Positions 23,511 to 34,550 of a DNA stretch of 64,000 nucleotides are shown piece after piece. Below the pieces are notes generated by a model. The model ran no database searches. It was given only the letters and a program-made list of their open reading frames with translations, and was not told the origin of the DNA. This DNA comes from Hydnum rufescens UP504 (taxonomy: Eukaryota; Basidiomycota; Agaricomycetes; Cantharellales; Hydnaceae), in contig MU128944.1 of assembly GCA_014904985.1 (NCBI GenBank), forward strand, positions 241,585 to 305,584, read 5' to 3'. Position 1 is the stretch's first letter, and each line of letters opens with the position of its first letter. The position numbers were made by a program, and so were the translations under genes.

Positions 23511-24870
23511 TCGCGTCCCTTCGTCCTGGGTGGAAGCGACCCTGATTCTGGTACGGTACGTGGGGGTTCGACCGGCTGAAGTTTTCCATCGCGGAAGAGG
23601 TGTTGGCGCTTCTCGAGGTCTGGGAACAAGGGGCGTGGTTGTGTCAGGGAGTCGGATGGGGGGACCCGATGTGTTCATTCCGATATTTCGCTTCTCAACA
23701 AAAAAAACTAGGCAATACGCACCAAAAGCCCACATGCAAGCCCCGATACGATTGGATATAGTAAAGAACAAGCCTGTCAAGGGAATCGACTCGAGAAGCG
23801 CAGCTGCGAAGCCGAAAGCTGAACGGACACAGGGCCACGGATCAGTTGAACGCCCCTCGCCGCCGCCGCCCGCAAGGACGTAAAGAGGTCTCGGATTTCA
23901 CTGACCATAATAGTCCCACTTGCGCTCTGCCATAAAAAGTGCAATTTCATGCCGTGTCATCTTCTTCGATTCGAAGTATGGTTTATGGAGGAATCGGGCC
24001 GTGCCAATCGCTTTCACGGCCGAGGACACGACCAGTCCAACACCGGGATAAAAGTTGAGAGGAATGAGCACAGCTGGATCATAACAACCGTTAGGAGGTC
24101 CATTCGAACGAAAACCAACAAGAGGTATACCTTTCCGGATAATCAGGCGACCCACGGTGCTAGTGATCCACTTTTCCCACTTGGCTTGAGGGCTGACACC
24201 CACCTTGGGTGGGACTTGCCACTCTTCCACATATGGGCCCCAGAATTCAGGGGCCTTCCCTCTGGAAACAAGGGTGTGCTCCCATGCTCGATCCCGAGCG
24301 ATACGAAGGTTTTTCCCAACAAAGAATTGGATAATGAACTGAATTTGGGAGGACAGGAATAAGCACGTGGCATCTACCAATAGGCCAGGAAACGTGGTTC
24401 GATAAATTGACGGTTTGAGATTACTGTAAAGGATACCGACGTACAAGTGGAAACATTGATCTTGTAACCGAATACATCCTCGTGGGATAAGCCCGTTATG
24501 CGAGGAGAACTGTTGCAATCGTTCACTCAGGTACGTAAGGCCGGGGGCCAATAAACACGTACTTGATGAGGAAGATGCGCACTATGGCACGTTGGATCCC
24601 AAAAGTGCCAACAGCCTGAATGAATGACTAAGCACAGGAGGTTGGAACCAGATTCACTATGGCTCCCGTACCCATACTGCTCCAACGATTACCCTGATGC
24701 GCAAGATGGCTTGTCAAAAGTCCCAACGACCAACTGGACAGAAGATCTGACCCACGTGTAAAACCATGCCGAAGCTTATCCCAGACCTTTTGCCGAAGTA
24801 TCGTATCGGTAAGAAGACGATAAACGCCTACAATAGTGTACGCGGGACTGAAAAGCAGAAGCTCTTGCAT
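23511..24870 (-). CDS. Rrt8/EI24-like multipass membrane protein
   Basis: Exons read leftwards: VGVYRLLTDTILRQKVWDKL, then AVGTFGIQRAIVRIFLIK, then the long exon with SSQIQFIIQFFVGKNLRIAR, LVSRGKAPEFWGPYVEEW, FYPGVGLVVSSAVKAIGTAR and FLHKPYFESKKMTRHEIALF, ending MAERKWDYY. An intron (GTCAGT...GTTCAG) leads to AFGFAAALLESIPLTGLFFT and SNRIGACMWAF, and a further intron (GTGCGT...TCCCAG) joins DLEKRQHLFRDGKLQPVEPP. The stop is at 23511. The order FWGPYVEEW, KPYFExKKM, ExxPxxGxFFxxSNRIGAxMWAxDLEKRQ is that of fungal EI24/Rrt8/Lds proteins. These are lipid-droplet or spore-wall-associated membrane proteins in yeast. Several hydrophobic segments fit 4-6 TM helices. The start is uncertain: 24870 is the first ATG in phase, and coding-like sequence continues about 30 nt upstream. 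Confidence 0.8.
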
Positions 24871-26582
24871 TCCTCACCAGGAGCAAGTTTCAAGTTGGAC
24901 AAAGTAGGGAAAGGCCTTCTAGGATGATTTATCTTCACAGCGTTCTGTCTGGCCGCTGCAGCGGGAGGCTGGAGGAGCGGCGGCTGTTAGCGGTAAAAGT
25001 CGGCAAACTCCATAGGATCGCATAGGAATTTTTACGCTCCAGTCACACACGCCATGCAGCGATGTGCGCCCTAGATCCGTCGCCGATCTTTACAGAGTAA
25101 TCGTCAAGGCACGCTGGGGGTTTACGCAACGACCTCTTCTCACGCTTCCTTGTCAACGGGTTGGGGGTACGCCCTAGATTTCCAGATTACGACCACCAGG
25201 ACATCTATGCACCATCGCTTCTCAATTCCGCCACGATGACTAGCCCCCCAAATCGTCCCGAGTGATCTGTAGAAATGTGGATTCCAGGGGGTTTCTGACT
25301 CTCGATATTGCTGAAAAGTATTGGGGGCCTCGGCGCCTTTTTGGGTTTGGTCTGCGGTATTATTAATTGCAGGGTATTCCTTGTCTCTGCCGTGATCGTT
25401 ATCTATTGACCGAGTTGACCGAGGCAGGATAATTCTTTTCGAAGCGACGCACATGCGCACCGCGGCCGCGTCCGTGTCCGTCATGGATGGAACCAGAGGA
25501 CATGGCTGTCATTTGCTGATCGGTGGCTCGCCGCTTTTCTGTTTCGACCTCAACCGCCTAATTAACATCAACTCAGGCACCGAGATTGTAATTGAGTCGC
25601 TTTATAGCCACAATCGTGGCGCGTTTTTGTTTCTGAGACACTGACCGCCACCTGACGGGGGGCCACTAAGGAATAGGGGGTGTAACCAGACTAACGGGAA
25701 ATTGTCAATATCCCAGATCCATTTGTTGTAGGCTCCGCCGGGGACCAGGACCCACTTGCCCGTCTGGTCGCTGCAGCGGGGCTCACGAACGACTTGGACC
25801 TGGTGTCGACGCTACCTCAAAGGAAAGCCGATGTGGCCCGGGCCGATGTCTGGGTAAGGAAAGGATGTGCCTTTGTGCCCCACGATGGAGAGCCGAGACG
25901 GGCCGTTGTGCATGGCGGCGAAGGGAACTATATGATGGGACTGAGATTTGGTCAAATCGGGAAATTTAACTCGCCTTTGTGCTTGTATCAGATTGTTCGA
26001 ATGTTCGGGTCGTTTCGCGTGGAAGATTGATTCGCGCAAGGGTCAGGCCAGATCACGGCCTGATCAAGGCCTGATGAAAGCCTGGAGGCAGCAGCGTTGT
26101 CTCATTCCATGTTGGGATACCGGGTGCTTGGGGGGGAGGGGCAATAATTACTGACGGATCTTCATTATCACTTGTCGTTGTTGCCCAATGTATGGATATG
26201 ACTGTGAGACTGCCAGGCCAGTGCCTCGCCCTGCGCAGGCTGCGATGCCTTTGTTTTCCGTAAGGACGCGTGCATGTCGCGTGTTGCCGGATGTAACTTG
26301 ATTGTGGCTCCCACCATTGTTGTGCCTTTGTAGAATTGGGCGAGTGCATGTGCGCACCAGCTGCGGTCGTTGGTTGCCCTCCCCGAAAAGCTTCACAGCC
26401 CACCGGGCTCCCGGTCGCTGCTGTTTTCGAAACAGGCCCGGGCTGCATCGCTCACTGGGAGACGATGAATAGTTCGGCAAAAAACACGAGGTTCCGGACA
26501 GGAGAAATCTACTTAGGCTCATTATATATCGTGCTCTGACCCTCCCTAGTTTTTCTTAACTTTCCTCTTTCTCTTTTGCTGC
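24871..26582. other. Intergenic, possible coding fragment at about 25700-26030
   Basis: Mostly no supported gene. One plus-strand frame from about 25712 to 26030 reads DPFVVGSAGDQDPLARLVAA, then DLDLVSTLPQRKADVARADV and GCAFVPHDGEPRRAVVHGGE without a stop. It looks protein-like, but I recognise no family and see no partner exon. It could be a relic or a short unknown gene. The last 100 bp form the upstream region of the ABC transporter gene. Confidence 0.35.
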
Positions 26583-29500
26583 ATGTACCTGTCCACTATT
26601 CACGAAAGCCTTTCCCCTGAAAAACATCCACCAGACCCTCCTAAATACCGCATCGTCGAGACCCAATGGGGCATTTGGCGAGTGAGTACCTGTGCCTTTG
26701 TTCCACTCAAAATGGGCATCCTTCACACGATGCATTTCTGCCTTACCGCGCAAAGGTCTTGACAGAACACGCTATTAAGTCGAGCTGGATATTTGCAGAG
26801 CTTCCCCTTCACAATATACGACTACAGCTCCTAGAGATTTGGGAATGTGCTCCAGTTGCCCGAAAATTTTTGGATGAATGCTACTCTCTCGCTCCCACCA
26901 CTTTGTCCTATGGATCGTCATGCGTCTAGTGCTGAGCATGTCTGGGGCTGCCTCGTTATATATTTCCTCTCTGTTGCTTGACCTAGTCGAGAGTTTCATC
27001 GAGAATCGCGATCCAAGCCCACGCAGACTCGTGTTTGTTGCAACTGCACGACTCCTCTTCAGCTTGTTTCAATGGCTGGCCCACCAGCTATTGTGCGTCC
27101 ACGTATGACACGCATTTTTTCCCGCATTTTCTTATGCTCTCTCCCCCCCACACAGGGAACACAGCGAGCGAGGATTACAGGAGAAACTCGGGCGGCGCCT
27201 GTCAGCCTACAAAGTCCACGGTCAGTAATCCCTGCCGCAGACCACGCCCGCACTAACAAACATTTGTTAGTCTATGCTCGTCTGGATGTCCCCACTGCGG
27301 ATGACGCCAGCGTGAGATCCCGCCTGGATCAGCTGGCCTCCACCGACGTTAGCTGGAGAACACTAAACAGTATTACAGGCACCGTGACCAAACTCCTCAC
27401 TATTGCATCCCAGGCCAGTGTCCTTCTTGCAGTATTTCGACATGAAAAGGGCGGGCCTGAATTTGCCGCTCTCGCGCTCATTCAACCCCTGGTAATCATG
27501 CTTGGCGTTCGTGACGACGGTCCCATGCCACACAACGGAGGTCCGTGCGTTCGAGACGCGTTGCACGCTTCAATATCCCTTGACCACTCGAACCATCTAG
27601 TTTTCGCTGTCTTCCAGGCGAATCCGTATCACAAGCGCATGACAGACATGAAGAATATCGTGACTCGCTCCATGTATCGCGAGGAAATCGTGGGAAGTGG
27701 TTTACGCGAATATCTCATGAGTGGTTAGTTCAGATCGTTTCCCACGGCCCCTGATCTCCCGAAACCTCTTTTCCCGAAATTCCCAGAATATCGTGCCGCA
27801 GATGAGGCCTTGAGGGACGTATCGATCAACGATCCATGGGACTCTACGCCATATCCTTCGTCTTACTGGCGATCAGCTCTTCCCTGGTTAACGTTAGATC
27901 TACCCTGGGTGAATCCATTTGTTATTCATGTCTTTCCCGCGTGTCCATCATTTTTTAACCCTTTCACATGTTATCAGGTATTGTTTGCCGTTTACGCCTT
28001 TCTCTCAAAGGGGAGTGTCCCCCTCAAAGCTTTGATGCTGCTCGAGCAGTCCGTTACCACTTTGACATACCAAGTACAAGACATGTTTCGCGATGGGAAA
28101 TCTATTGCTGGCTGGCTTCAAACTCTTCGGCAAGTGTATGATGCTGTCGACATCGAGAATAAAATCGTAGATGGTACCGTACCCTATCCCCGACCGGGGA
28201 GTGACCCAGAAATTGGAATGAAAATCGAATTCAAGTCAGTCTTTATATCTCTTGCAACCCAAACCCAGGAAAATTGCAACAGAACCGTTGACGAGAGGGG
28301 GTAAAATCAGAGATGTCGTGTTCTCCTATCCTGATGCAACCTGCCCCGCCATTCGTCACATGTCTTTCAAGGTAAACCCCGGGGACTTGTGTGTGGTGGT
28401 AGGAGAGAATGGATGTGGAAGTGGGTCGCGAGCCCCCGACTTTTTTAAATTTATTTTAGTGCATTAAGCGTCCTTGACATTCTCTCTCTTAGAAAGCAGC
28501 ACCACAAAATTGTTGCTCCGACTATTCGACCCCGATGAGGGTCAGATTCTGATTGATGACCTTCCCATCTCAGAGTATCGTAGTGACGAGCTCCGGAGAG
28601 CCATGTCTGTTCTTTGGCAGGACTATCAAACATATCCCCTATCGGTGCGTATGGCCCCCCCCCCCTCATTTCTTTTGTTCAATGTTCTGCAGACTTTTAA
28701 CAAAAATCCATCGTGCATATCAATAGATTGGCGAGAATATTGGTATCGGCGCGGTGGACGAGCCAATGAGCGCCGAAGCCCTCCGCCGCGCGGCGTCACT
28801 AGGGAATGCCCTCGAGTTCATCGAAGCACTGCCAAATGGATTTTCCACCGAAGTGGAGGGGAACTACCCATATCGCGACACGCTATATAACGCCAAGCCA
28901 GATAGCTTGCTGCGCATGCGTGTGAATGAGATACAGAATGAAACGCGCCTTTCGGGAGGTCAATGGCAACGGCTCGCCTTGTATGTTTATCCCCTTTCAG
29001 CCGAGTAGTTTGCAAATGGTTTTTCCCCACCCCCGTTCTGATGCACTGTCGTGTGGGTGTACCCTCCCCCCCTGTGTCCTCTTCTAGATCAAGAACATTC
29101 ATGCGGACTCGTGGTGTTCGGTTAGCCATGTACGACGAGCCTAGTGCGCATCTGGACCCCAAGGCGGAATTCGGTGAGAGGGTCTTTTCATATACGAATC
29201 AGCGTGGGGTCTTTTGGTCCTCACCCGCCTGTTGCGCTATACAGCACTGTTCGAACGCCTACGTGCCATGAAAGGGGAGCGGACCATGTTCTTCATCACT
29301 CAGTACGTCGTACTTTCCCCCCAATACACCTTATTGATGAGAGAGAGACCTGGAGCTGAGAACCCATCTATCCATCCATCCCTCCCGGCTTTTTTTTTTT
29401 CTACTTCTTATTAACTCGTTATCATTTATTACAGTCGATTTGGCCATCTCACCAAGTACGCGGACTTGATATTGTTCATGAAAAACGGGACGATCGTTGA

Positions 29501-29660
29501 GCAAGGCTCGCACGAGGAACTTCTCGCGGCAGACGGCGAGTACGCCTCGCTCTATAACGTCCAGGCCAAAGCCTTCGCTCCGCCCTCTACCGATGGGACC
29601 GACACCGACCCCGACCCCGAGGCAGACGCCGAATCATCTGACGACTTTGCACGAGATTGA
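26583..29660 (+). CDS. ABC half-transporter (one TMD, one NBD)
   Basis: The ATG at 26583 begins MYLSTIHESLSPEKHPPDPP. The TMD includes FVLWIVMRLVLSMSGAASLY and SSLLLDLVESFIENRD, then VYARLDVPTADDASVRSRLD, LLTIASQASVLLAVFRH and VLFAVYAFLSKGSVPLKAL. The NBD is complete after splicing. Walker A is VGENGCGKSSTTKLLLR, with an intron inside the Lys codon (AA-A). The Q-loop is LWQDYQTYPLS, the signature LSGGQWQRLAL, Walker B with D-loop VRLAMYDEPSAHLDP, and the H-loop FFITHRFGHLTKYADLI, with an intron between H and R. The C-terminus is acidic (about 20 residues). At about 26898-26905 the TMD frame shifts by one base (LAPTT to FVLWIVMR), so this assembly predicts a broken protein. A base-calling error is as likely as a true mutation. 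The gene belongs to a fungal half-transporter group with bacterial-like MsbA/HlyB architecture. The substrate is unknown. Confidence 0.8.
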
Positions 29661-31270
29661 AACATGATGCTCATGACCATGTCTATTTTTTTTTTTTTTT
29701 TTCGTTTGTTGTGGGTTAATAATAATACCGCCCCCCTCTTGGACAGCGGGTGGTGGTGGGCTCTCTGTTTCTTCGTTCAACAGATCCCCCTTCATGCCAA
29801 TGCTAGTTTGTAGCGTTGGTCTTTGTTTTTTTGGCCTGGTTTTTTCTCCTTTACCTTTTTTTTTTTTGTTTTTTTTGGAGACCCGCAATTTGTTTTGTTC
29901 GCGCGAACTTTGTTGACATCCTCATCGATCATCCATCCTGTATTTGATACCTACCCTTCTCTAGCACGAAGACACAACATAATATTGTTGACCATTTAAG
30001 GGAGGGGGAGGGGCGTGAGAGTATCCGAATCCTCCCCCACGGGGTAAGCCAGAAAGCGGATGGTAAACGAAGTGGAGGGGGAAGACATTGAGGGACTTTT
30101 ACCCAGTACTGTACAGATCCCTGCGGGCCAAGCAGCGGGGAGTGCAAATATCAGGGCCGGCGATGATAGCTGCCTTGTAGGAATGCAGTAGGACCTCTCC
30201 ACATCATCCGTACTTTGCTAGAGTGCTCTACGATTTCTTTTATTTGCGGTGTGAGCCATGGAAATGGGATCCGTGCTATGCCAAGGGACCTGTCTTGTTC
30301 AGTGGGCGAAGCGAGCACTCACAAGTAAGCAACCGTAGGTTCGGATGTGTAGGAATGCCCGCACAATATAGGAAACAAACGGGGGAAGGAAGGGGGGGTG
30401 GGGGGAAAGAACACGAAATAAAACCTCTTCACTCACGTCGCTCACGGCATTTATTCAGTGAGTGGCTTGAAGAAAAGACCCTCTTACTCGGAAACGACAC
30501 TGCTTGCTGCTCTTGCTCTTTTCGGGGGTACATGTAGCCGTCTCCTTTGGGACATTGAGAGGCGGAAGGCATGCTAACTCCAGACTTTTCATGAACCCAT
30601 TCGCCGTATTTCCAATTGCACCTGCTAGCGACAACGTTCCGTAGGAATAACATGTACGATATATACCCAATAGGCAGTGTACACAAGCGAGCCTTGGCCC
30701 GGGGTCGTCCGGGTTGTTGATGGGAATCAAGAATAAAACCGCCGAAGACAGGACTAGGCCGGGGCAGGATACACGAGGGGGGATCCTATGTTGAATCAAC
30801 GTAAGTTCATGGGACAAGAGGCAAGAAAGCATGCCAAGGAAAAAGAATTGGAAAAAAAAAAATTCAGAGAAACCGAAATCGACGTGGAATCTCGAGCCCC
30901 AGAGGGGCGAGACTCTTCGGACGGCACTTCCTAACATCGGACAAACTCATCCTGAAAATAGAGGGAACGAGGAGCTGAACTCACCAAGAGACGAGTGTAT
31001 GCGGAGTGGCGCCAAAAGCCTGATACGTCAAGTTTTTTTATGTCTAGTTCCTCCGGCAGTTTCCGATTTCGATGTTCTCACGCGAGATGCCATGTTCAAC
31101 TGTTAATGTACCATTGTACCGTAAGATACCAGTACTAGTATGGATCTACACATAATCCTCGCCTCGAGAGCGAAGGAGAAGGTCCCCTGAATCCCCCAAC
31201 AACTCGCAGTGGTGAATTTGTCAGCAGCATAGCCACCGAGGAGGGATGCAGTCTCCGCTTTTAACGAAAT
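29661..31270. other. Intergenic, no supported gene
   Basis: The first 200 bp are T-rich (T18 near 29686-29702, further T runs to 29880) and probably contain the ABC transporter 3' UTR. The remainder has short frames on both strands without motifs or conserved phase. I see no RNA gene or repeat beyond homopolymers. Confidence 0.5.
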
Positions 31271-31918
31271 ATGAGGCCTGCCGTCGTATCGAGGCGGGTG
31301 TCAATTAGATGGATACCCGATCCCCCCTCGGAACCAACATTAACCCTTGTACTGACATCCCCTGCGGGACACTACGTCGATATTCGCCCCCTGATCGAAG
31401 GAGGCAGCATCCAGTGGGCATTCGCGGGCACGTGCACGCATGAGATCGTGGAGGGCGTGAGCACGGGGACTTGGACGCACGAAATCGACTCGCAGGTCGA
31501 CTCGATTTATCAGGACTCGGGTCATTTCACGGACCTGCCCAATGGTGACTCTCTCGAGACGGGGAGGATGAAAGATGATGAGGGCGTGGAACGAGATTAC
31601 GAAGAGGTTTGGCATGATGAGGATGCACAACCTGCCGACTGCTACGTGCTCAAAATGGAGGACGAGCATGGTGTGGGCTACTTCATCCGGACGGGGGTGC
31701 ATGCGCAGGGAATCATCAAGACCAAGGAGAAGAAAATCTCCGTCATCCGCTGGGATGCACAAGGCGGACCTTGGCGTGTTGTCCTCCAGTCGGGAAGCCA
31801 GGTTGATTGGTTCCCCGCTCCAGAAGCCCTTCCTGTCCTGCGATCTGGTGAGGTGTATTTCGTTGGTGGCAATGGTGGGCACGCATGGAATGTGGTTGAG
31901 CACACGACTCAGACTTGA
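31271..31918 (+). CDS. HRI1: Hri1-family protein
   Basis: Single-exon frame of 215 residues. Diagnostic strings follow the fungal Hri1 order: VSIRWIPDPPSEPTLTLVLT, SPAGHYVDIRPL, GSIQWAFAGTC, TWTHEIDSQVDS, DSGHFTDLPNGDSLETGRM and RDYEEVWHDEDAQ. The C-terminal half has YFIRTGVHAQGIIK, ISVIRWDAQGGPWRVVL and GHAWNVVEH. Hri1 forms two beta-barrel-like lipocalin folds and was found in yeast in association with Hrr25 and Sec72. Its reaction, if any, is unknown. The length fits the family of about 220-250 residues. No TM segment or signal peptide is present. The ATG at 31271 lies just before the first conserved block, so the start is secure. Confidence 0.85.
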   Translation: MRPAVVSRRVSIRWIPDPPSEPTLTLVLTSPAGHYVDIRPLIEGGSIQWAFAGTCTHEIVEGVSTGTWTHEIDSQVDSIYQDSGHFTDLPNGDSLETGRMKDDEGVERDYEEVWHDEDAQPADCYVLKMEDEHGVGYFIRTGVHAQGIIKTKEKKISVIRWDAQGGPWRVVLQSGSQVDWFPAPEALPVLRSGEVYFVGGNGGHAWNVVEHTTQT

Positions 31919-32507
31919 GAGAATTGACAATCACTGTGAGTCTTCATTGTGAAATTAATCAAGGATGTCGCAATGAACTAGTACATTTTCGTCATAGGGA
32001 CCTTGGCTGGATGTCATGCTCGCCTGGTATCGGAGAGAGGGACGTGTTCGTATAGTTGGGTTGCCTATAGGTGTTTGGGGATATTAAGGATAGAAATATT
32101 CATGGTGGTGAAATGAGAACTGAAACTGAAGCGATGCTAGATGAGAACCGTGTGATTCCGAACGGATAATTGTGAACTCACGGATTAGGATGTATAACCT
32201 ATAGACGGGGCATGATGAACGATCTGAAGGAAGGGGTCCCTCCCAGGAATATATACTTTCACTATTAGCATAAAGAAATCAAAACAGAGGACCGGCACTC
32301 TGAGACTAATCTCTCTCAAGTTGTTTCTCGGAACTTGCCCTCTCCATCACAATAGAGTTCTGCTCCTCGAGCACGAACCTGATCTAGTTCAGGGCCAGAC
32401 TCCCACCATATCCTCTGCGGCTGCATCGCGCCTTCTCTCCTTTGGACGTCATCGGAGATCCATCCTTTACTCTTCAGCAACTATGCCCACTAGGGATCGG
32501 CGTATCA
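31919..32507. other. Intergenic between HRI1 and DUS1
   Basis: No gene is supported. A plus-strand frame (32321-32566) overlaps the DUS1 start region but has no motif. The region should carry the HRI1 terminator and DUS1 promoter. Confidence 0.5.
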
Positions 32508-34116
32508 ATGAGATCGGCATGCCGCAAGCTATCTGGGTATCAATTCTACGAAGAGGTATTGCATAGTCCGAAGTTCATCGTGGCGCCCATGGTTGATCAG
32601 AGTGAGCTGGTAAGCAACGGGTCCAGTACATGATTCCGTGAGACGAATATCTTGACCTACGTTTGCTCAGGCGTGGCGGATCCTTTCCAGACGACATGGA
32701 GCACAGGTATGCCTGATAGTGATAATAACAACTCTGCGTTGGGAATGCGCTGATTAGTGGTCTATGCGTATAGCTTGTATATACCCCAATGATCAACGCC
32801 AAATTATTTGTCAGTTCACATAAAAAGTATGCATTGGAGACTTTAATATGTTTGAGGGGGAGGAAGGAGGACCAGAGGATCGGCCTTTGATCGTTCAGGT
32901 AATCACGCTCTAGCTCATGCTGATATCTGTGGTGCCAATGGTTTACATGTCCACCTGTGTTGATTAGTTCTGCGCGAATGACCCGGAGATTCTACTTGCC
33001 GCCGCGAAGCAGGTCGAAGCCCATTGCAATGCCGTGGATATCAATCTTGGTTGTCCCCAAGATATTGCACGACGCGGGAAGTATGGCGCATTTCTCCAGG
33101 ACGACTGGGATCTGGTTTATAAATTAAGTACGATGGTATTTCCCTACGTCCAAGTCCCTTCTGACAATCAAGACTAGTTAATATTCTCCATGTTAATCTC
33201 AATATCCCTGTAACTGCCAAATTTCGTGTCTTTCCTACCGTGGAAAAGACAGTTGCATATGCAAAAATGATGGAAAGTGCAGGCGCCCAGATCCTTACTT
33301 GTCATGGGCGATTGCGGGAACAACGAGGGCACAACAGCGTATATACGATTCCTCGACGTGCTACGCCTGATCTCACCGTAGTTTTATCCTTCAGGGCCTC
33401 GCGGATTGGAACAAAATCCGAGCTGTTAAAGAAGCCGTCTCCGTGCCTGTGTTTGCAAACGGGAACATACTGTACCAGTCCGATATCTCTAGATGTCTCG
33501 ATTTCACAGGCGCTGACGGTCTCATGAGCGCGGAAGGCAATCTGTATAATCCCGCACTGTTCGATACCCGGGTTCCCAATCCTCCTCACACGGACCTCGC
33601 CCTCGAATATCTTGATATTGTTAAATCCCTGAAAACCCCTACATCGCCTGGCGCTATAAAAGGGCATTTGTTCAAACTATTCCGACCTGCATTAGACCGA
33701 AATAAAGATTTACGCGATCGTCTCGGAAAGACGCACGGAAAACCTGGAGATGTGCTTGTTGAGTACGAAGCTGTGGCGAAGGAGATGAAGGAACGAATGG
33801 AGGTCAGTGAACCCGGCGTTCGTCCTTGGTTCTCAAATGAAACTTGTATCACATTCAGCGAGATTCTGCCGACGCTTCAGATAGCGGCTCATTCACGCCC
33901 GAAATTCTCCCAAATGGTAGACAGGAGATACCTCACTGGAGGGCACAGCCATATTTCAGACCAGGGCCGCCTCCAAAGAGCGACTCTGCTATTGCGGCGA
34001 CCTCCACGAATGGTGTCCAGCAACTGAAGAATGATCTTGATGGTCAAGAAAAGAAACGAGGAGCCACGGGAATAGTGTCGGATGGAGAAGACGGGACCAA
34101 ACGACAACGTGTCTAA
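32508..34116 (+). CDS. DUS1: tRNA-dihydrouridine(16/17) synthase, Dus1-type
   Basis: The ATG at 32508 starts MRSACRKLSGYQFYEEVLHS. The flavin-site block is PKFIVAPMVDQSELAWRIL, then LVYTPMINAKLFVSSHKKY. Later exons give PEDRPLIVQFCANDPEILL, NAVDINLGCPQDIARRGKYG (catalytic Cys in LGCPQ), VNLNIPVTAKFRV, ILTCHGRLREQRGHN joined to SGLADWNKI, and VPVFANGNILY. The C-terminal IPHWRAQPYFRPG and a basic end (KRQRV) fit fungal Dus1. Dus1 reduces U16 and U17 in the D-loop of cytoplasmic tRNAs using FMN and NADPH. Four to six introns are needed. Between KKY (about 32830) and the next conserved block (NMFEGEEGGPEDRP) the reading frame changes by one base within about 15 nt, with no room for an intron. This could be a sequence error or a disabling indel. 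The domain is otherwise complete. Confidence 0.85.
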
Positions 34117-34550
34117 CCACGATGTAGTCCGAAGGTACCATCTTGCCTCCACCCTCACACGTCTAGGAGGGCCTGCGGTCCAATTATCTATTACAGGCCA
34201 CAGATAACAGAATCCCTAAGATATAGATTCCTTGTTGCCTACTGTTGTATTTGGTTCCAAAGCATCTTCCGACCTTTAAATCCCCTTGAATGTAGTCCTG
34301 CAATTGAGGCTCCTGTGTTGGAAACATTGCCGAATACTGGCACATCGATTTGTCTAGACCATCTATTCATAAAAAGGTAGGTGAGGGCAGTATTAAATTC
34401 TTTTTTTTGTTTGGTGGCAAAAGTTAGAGCGTGTATGTATACTGTAAGATTTGGCGGAACACACAATTCGCTCAACCACGACGGGAGCAGCCGGCAGCAT
34501 TGTATAATTGTCACGGTTCTAACATTCCCTTCCATTCAGTGCTTCCAAAC

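Noticed and set aside
23203..23883. Plus-strand 226-codon open frame
   Set aside because: It lies antisense to the last exons of the Rrt8/EI24-like gene, which shows conserved motifs on the minus strand.
31340..31930. Minus-strand 196-codon open frame
   Set aside because: It is the complement of the HRI1 coding exon and has no motif of its own.
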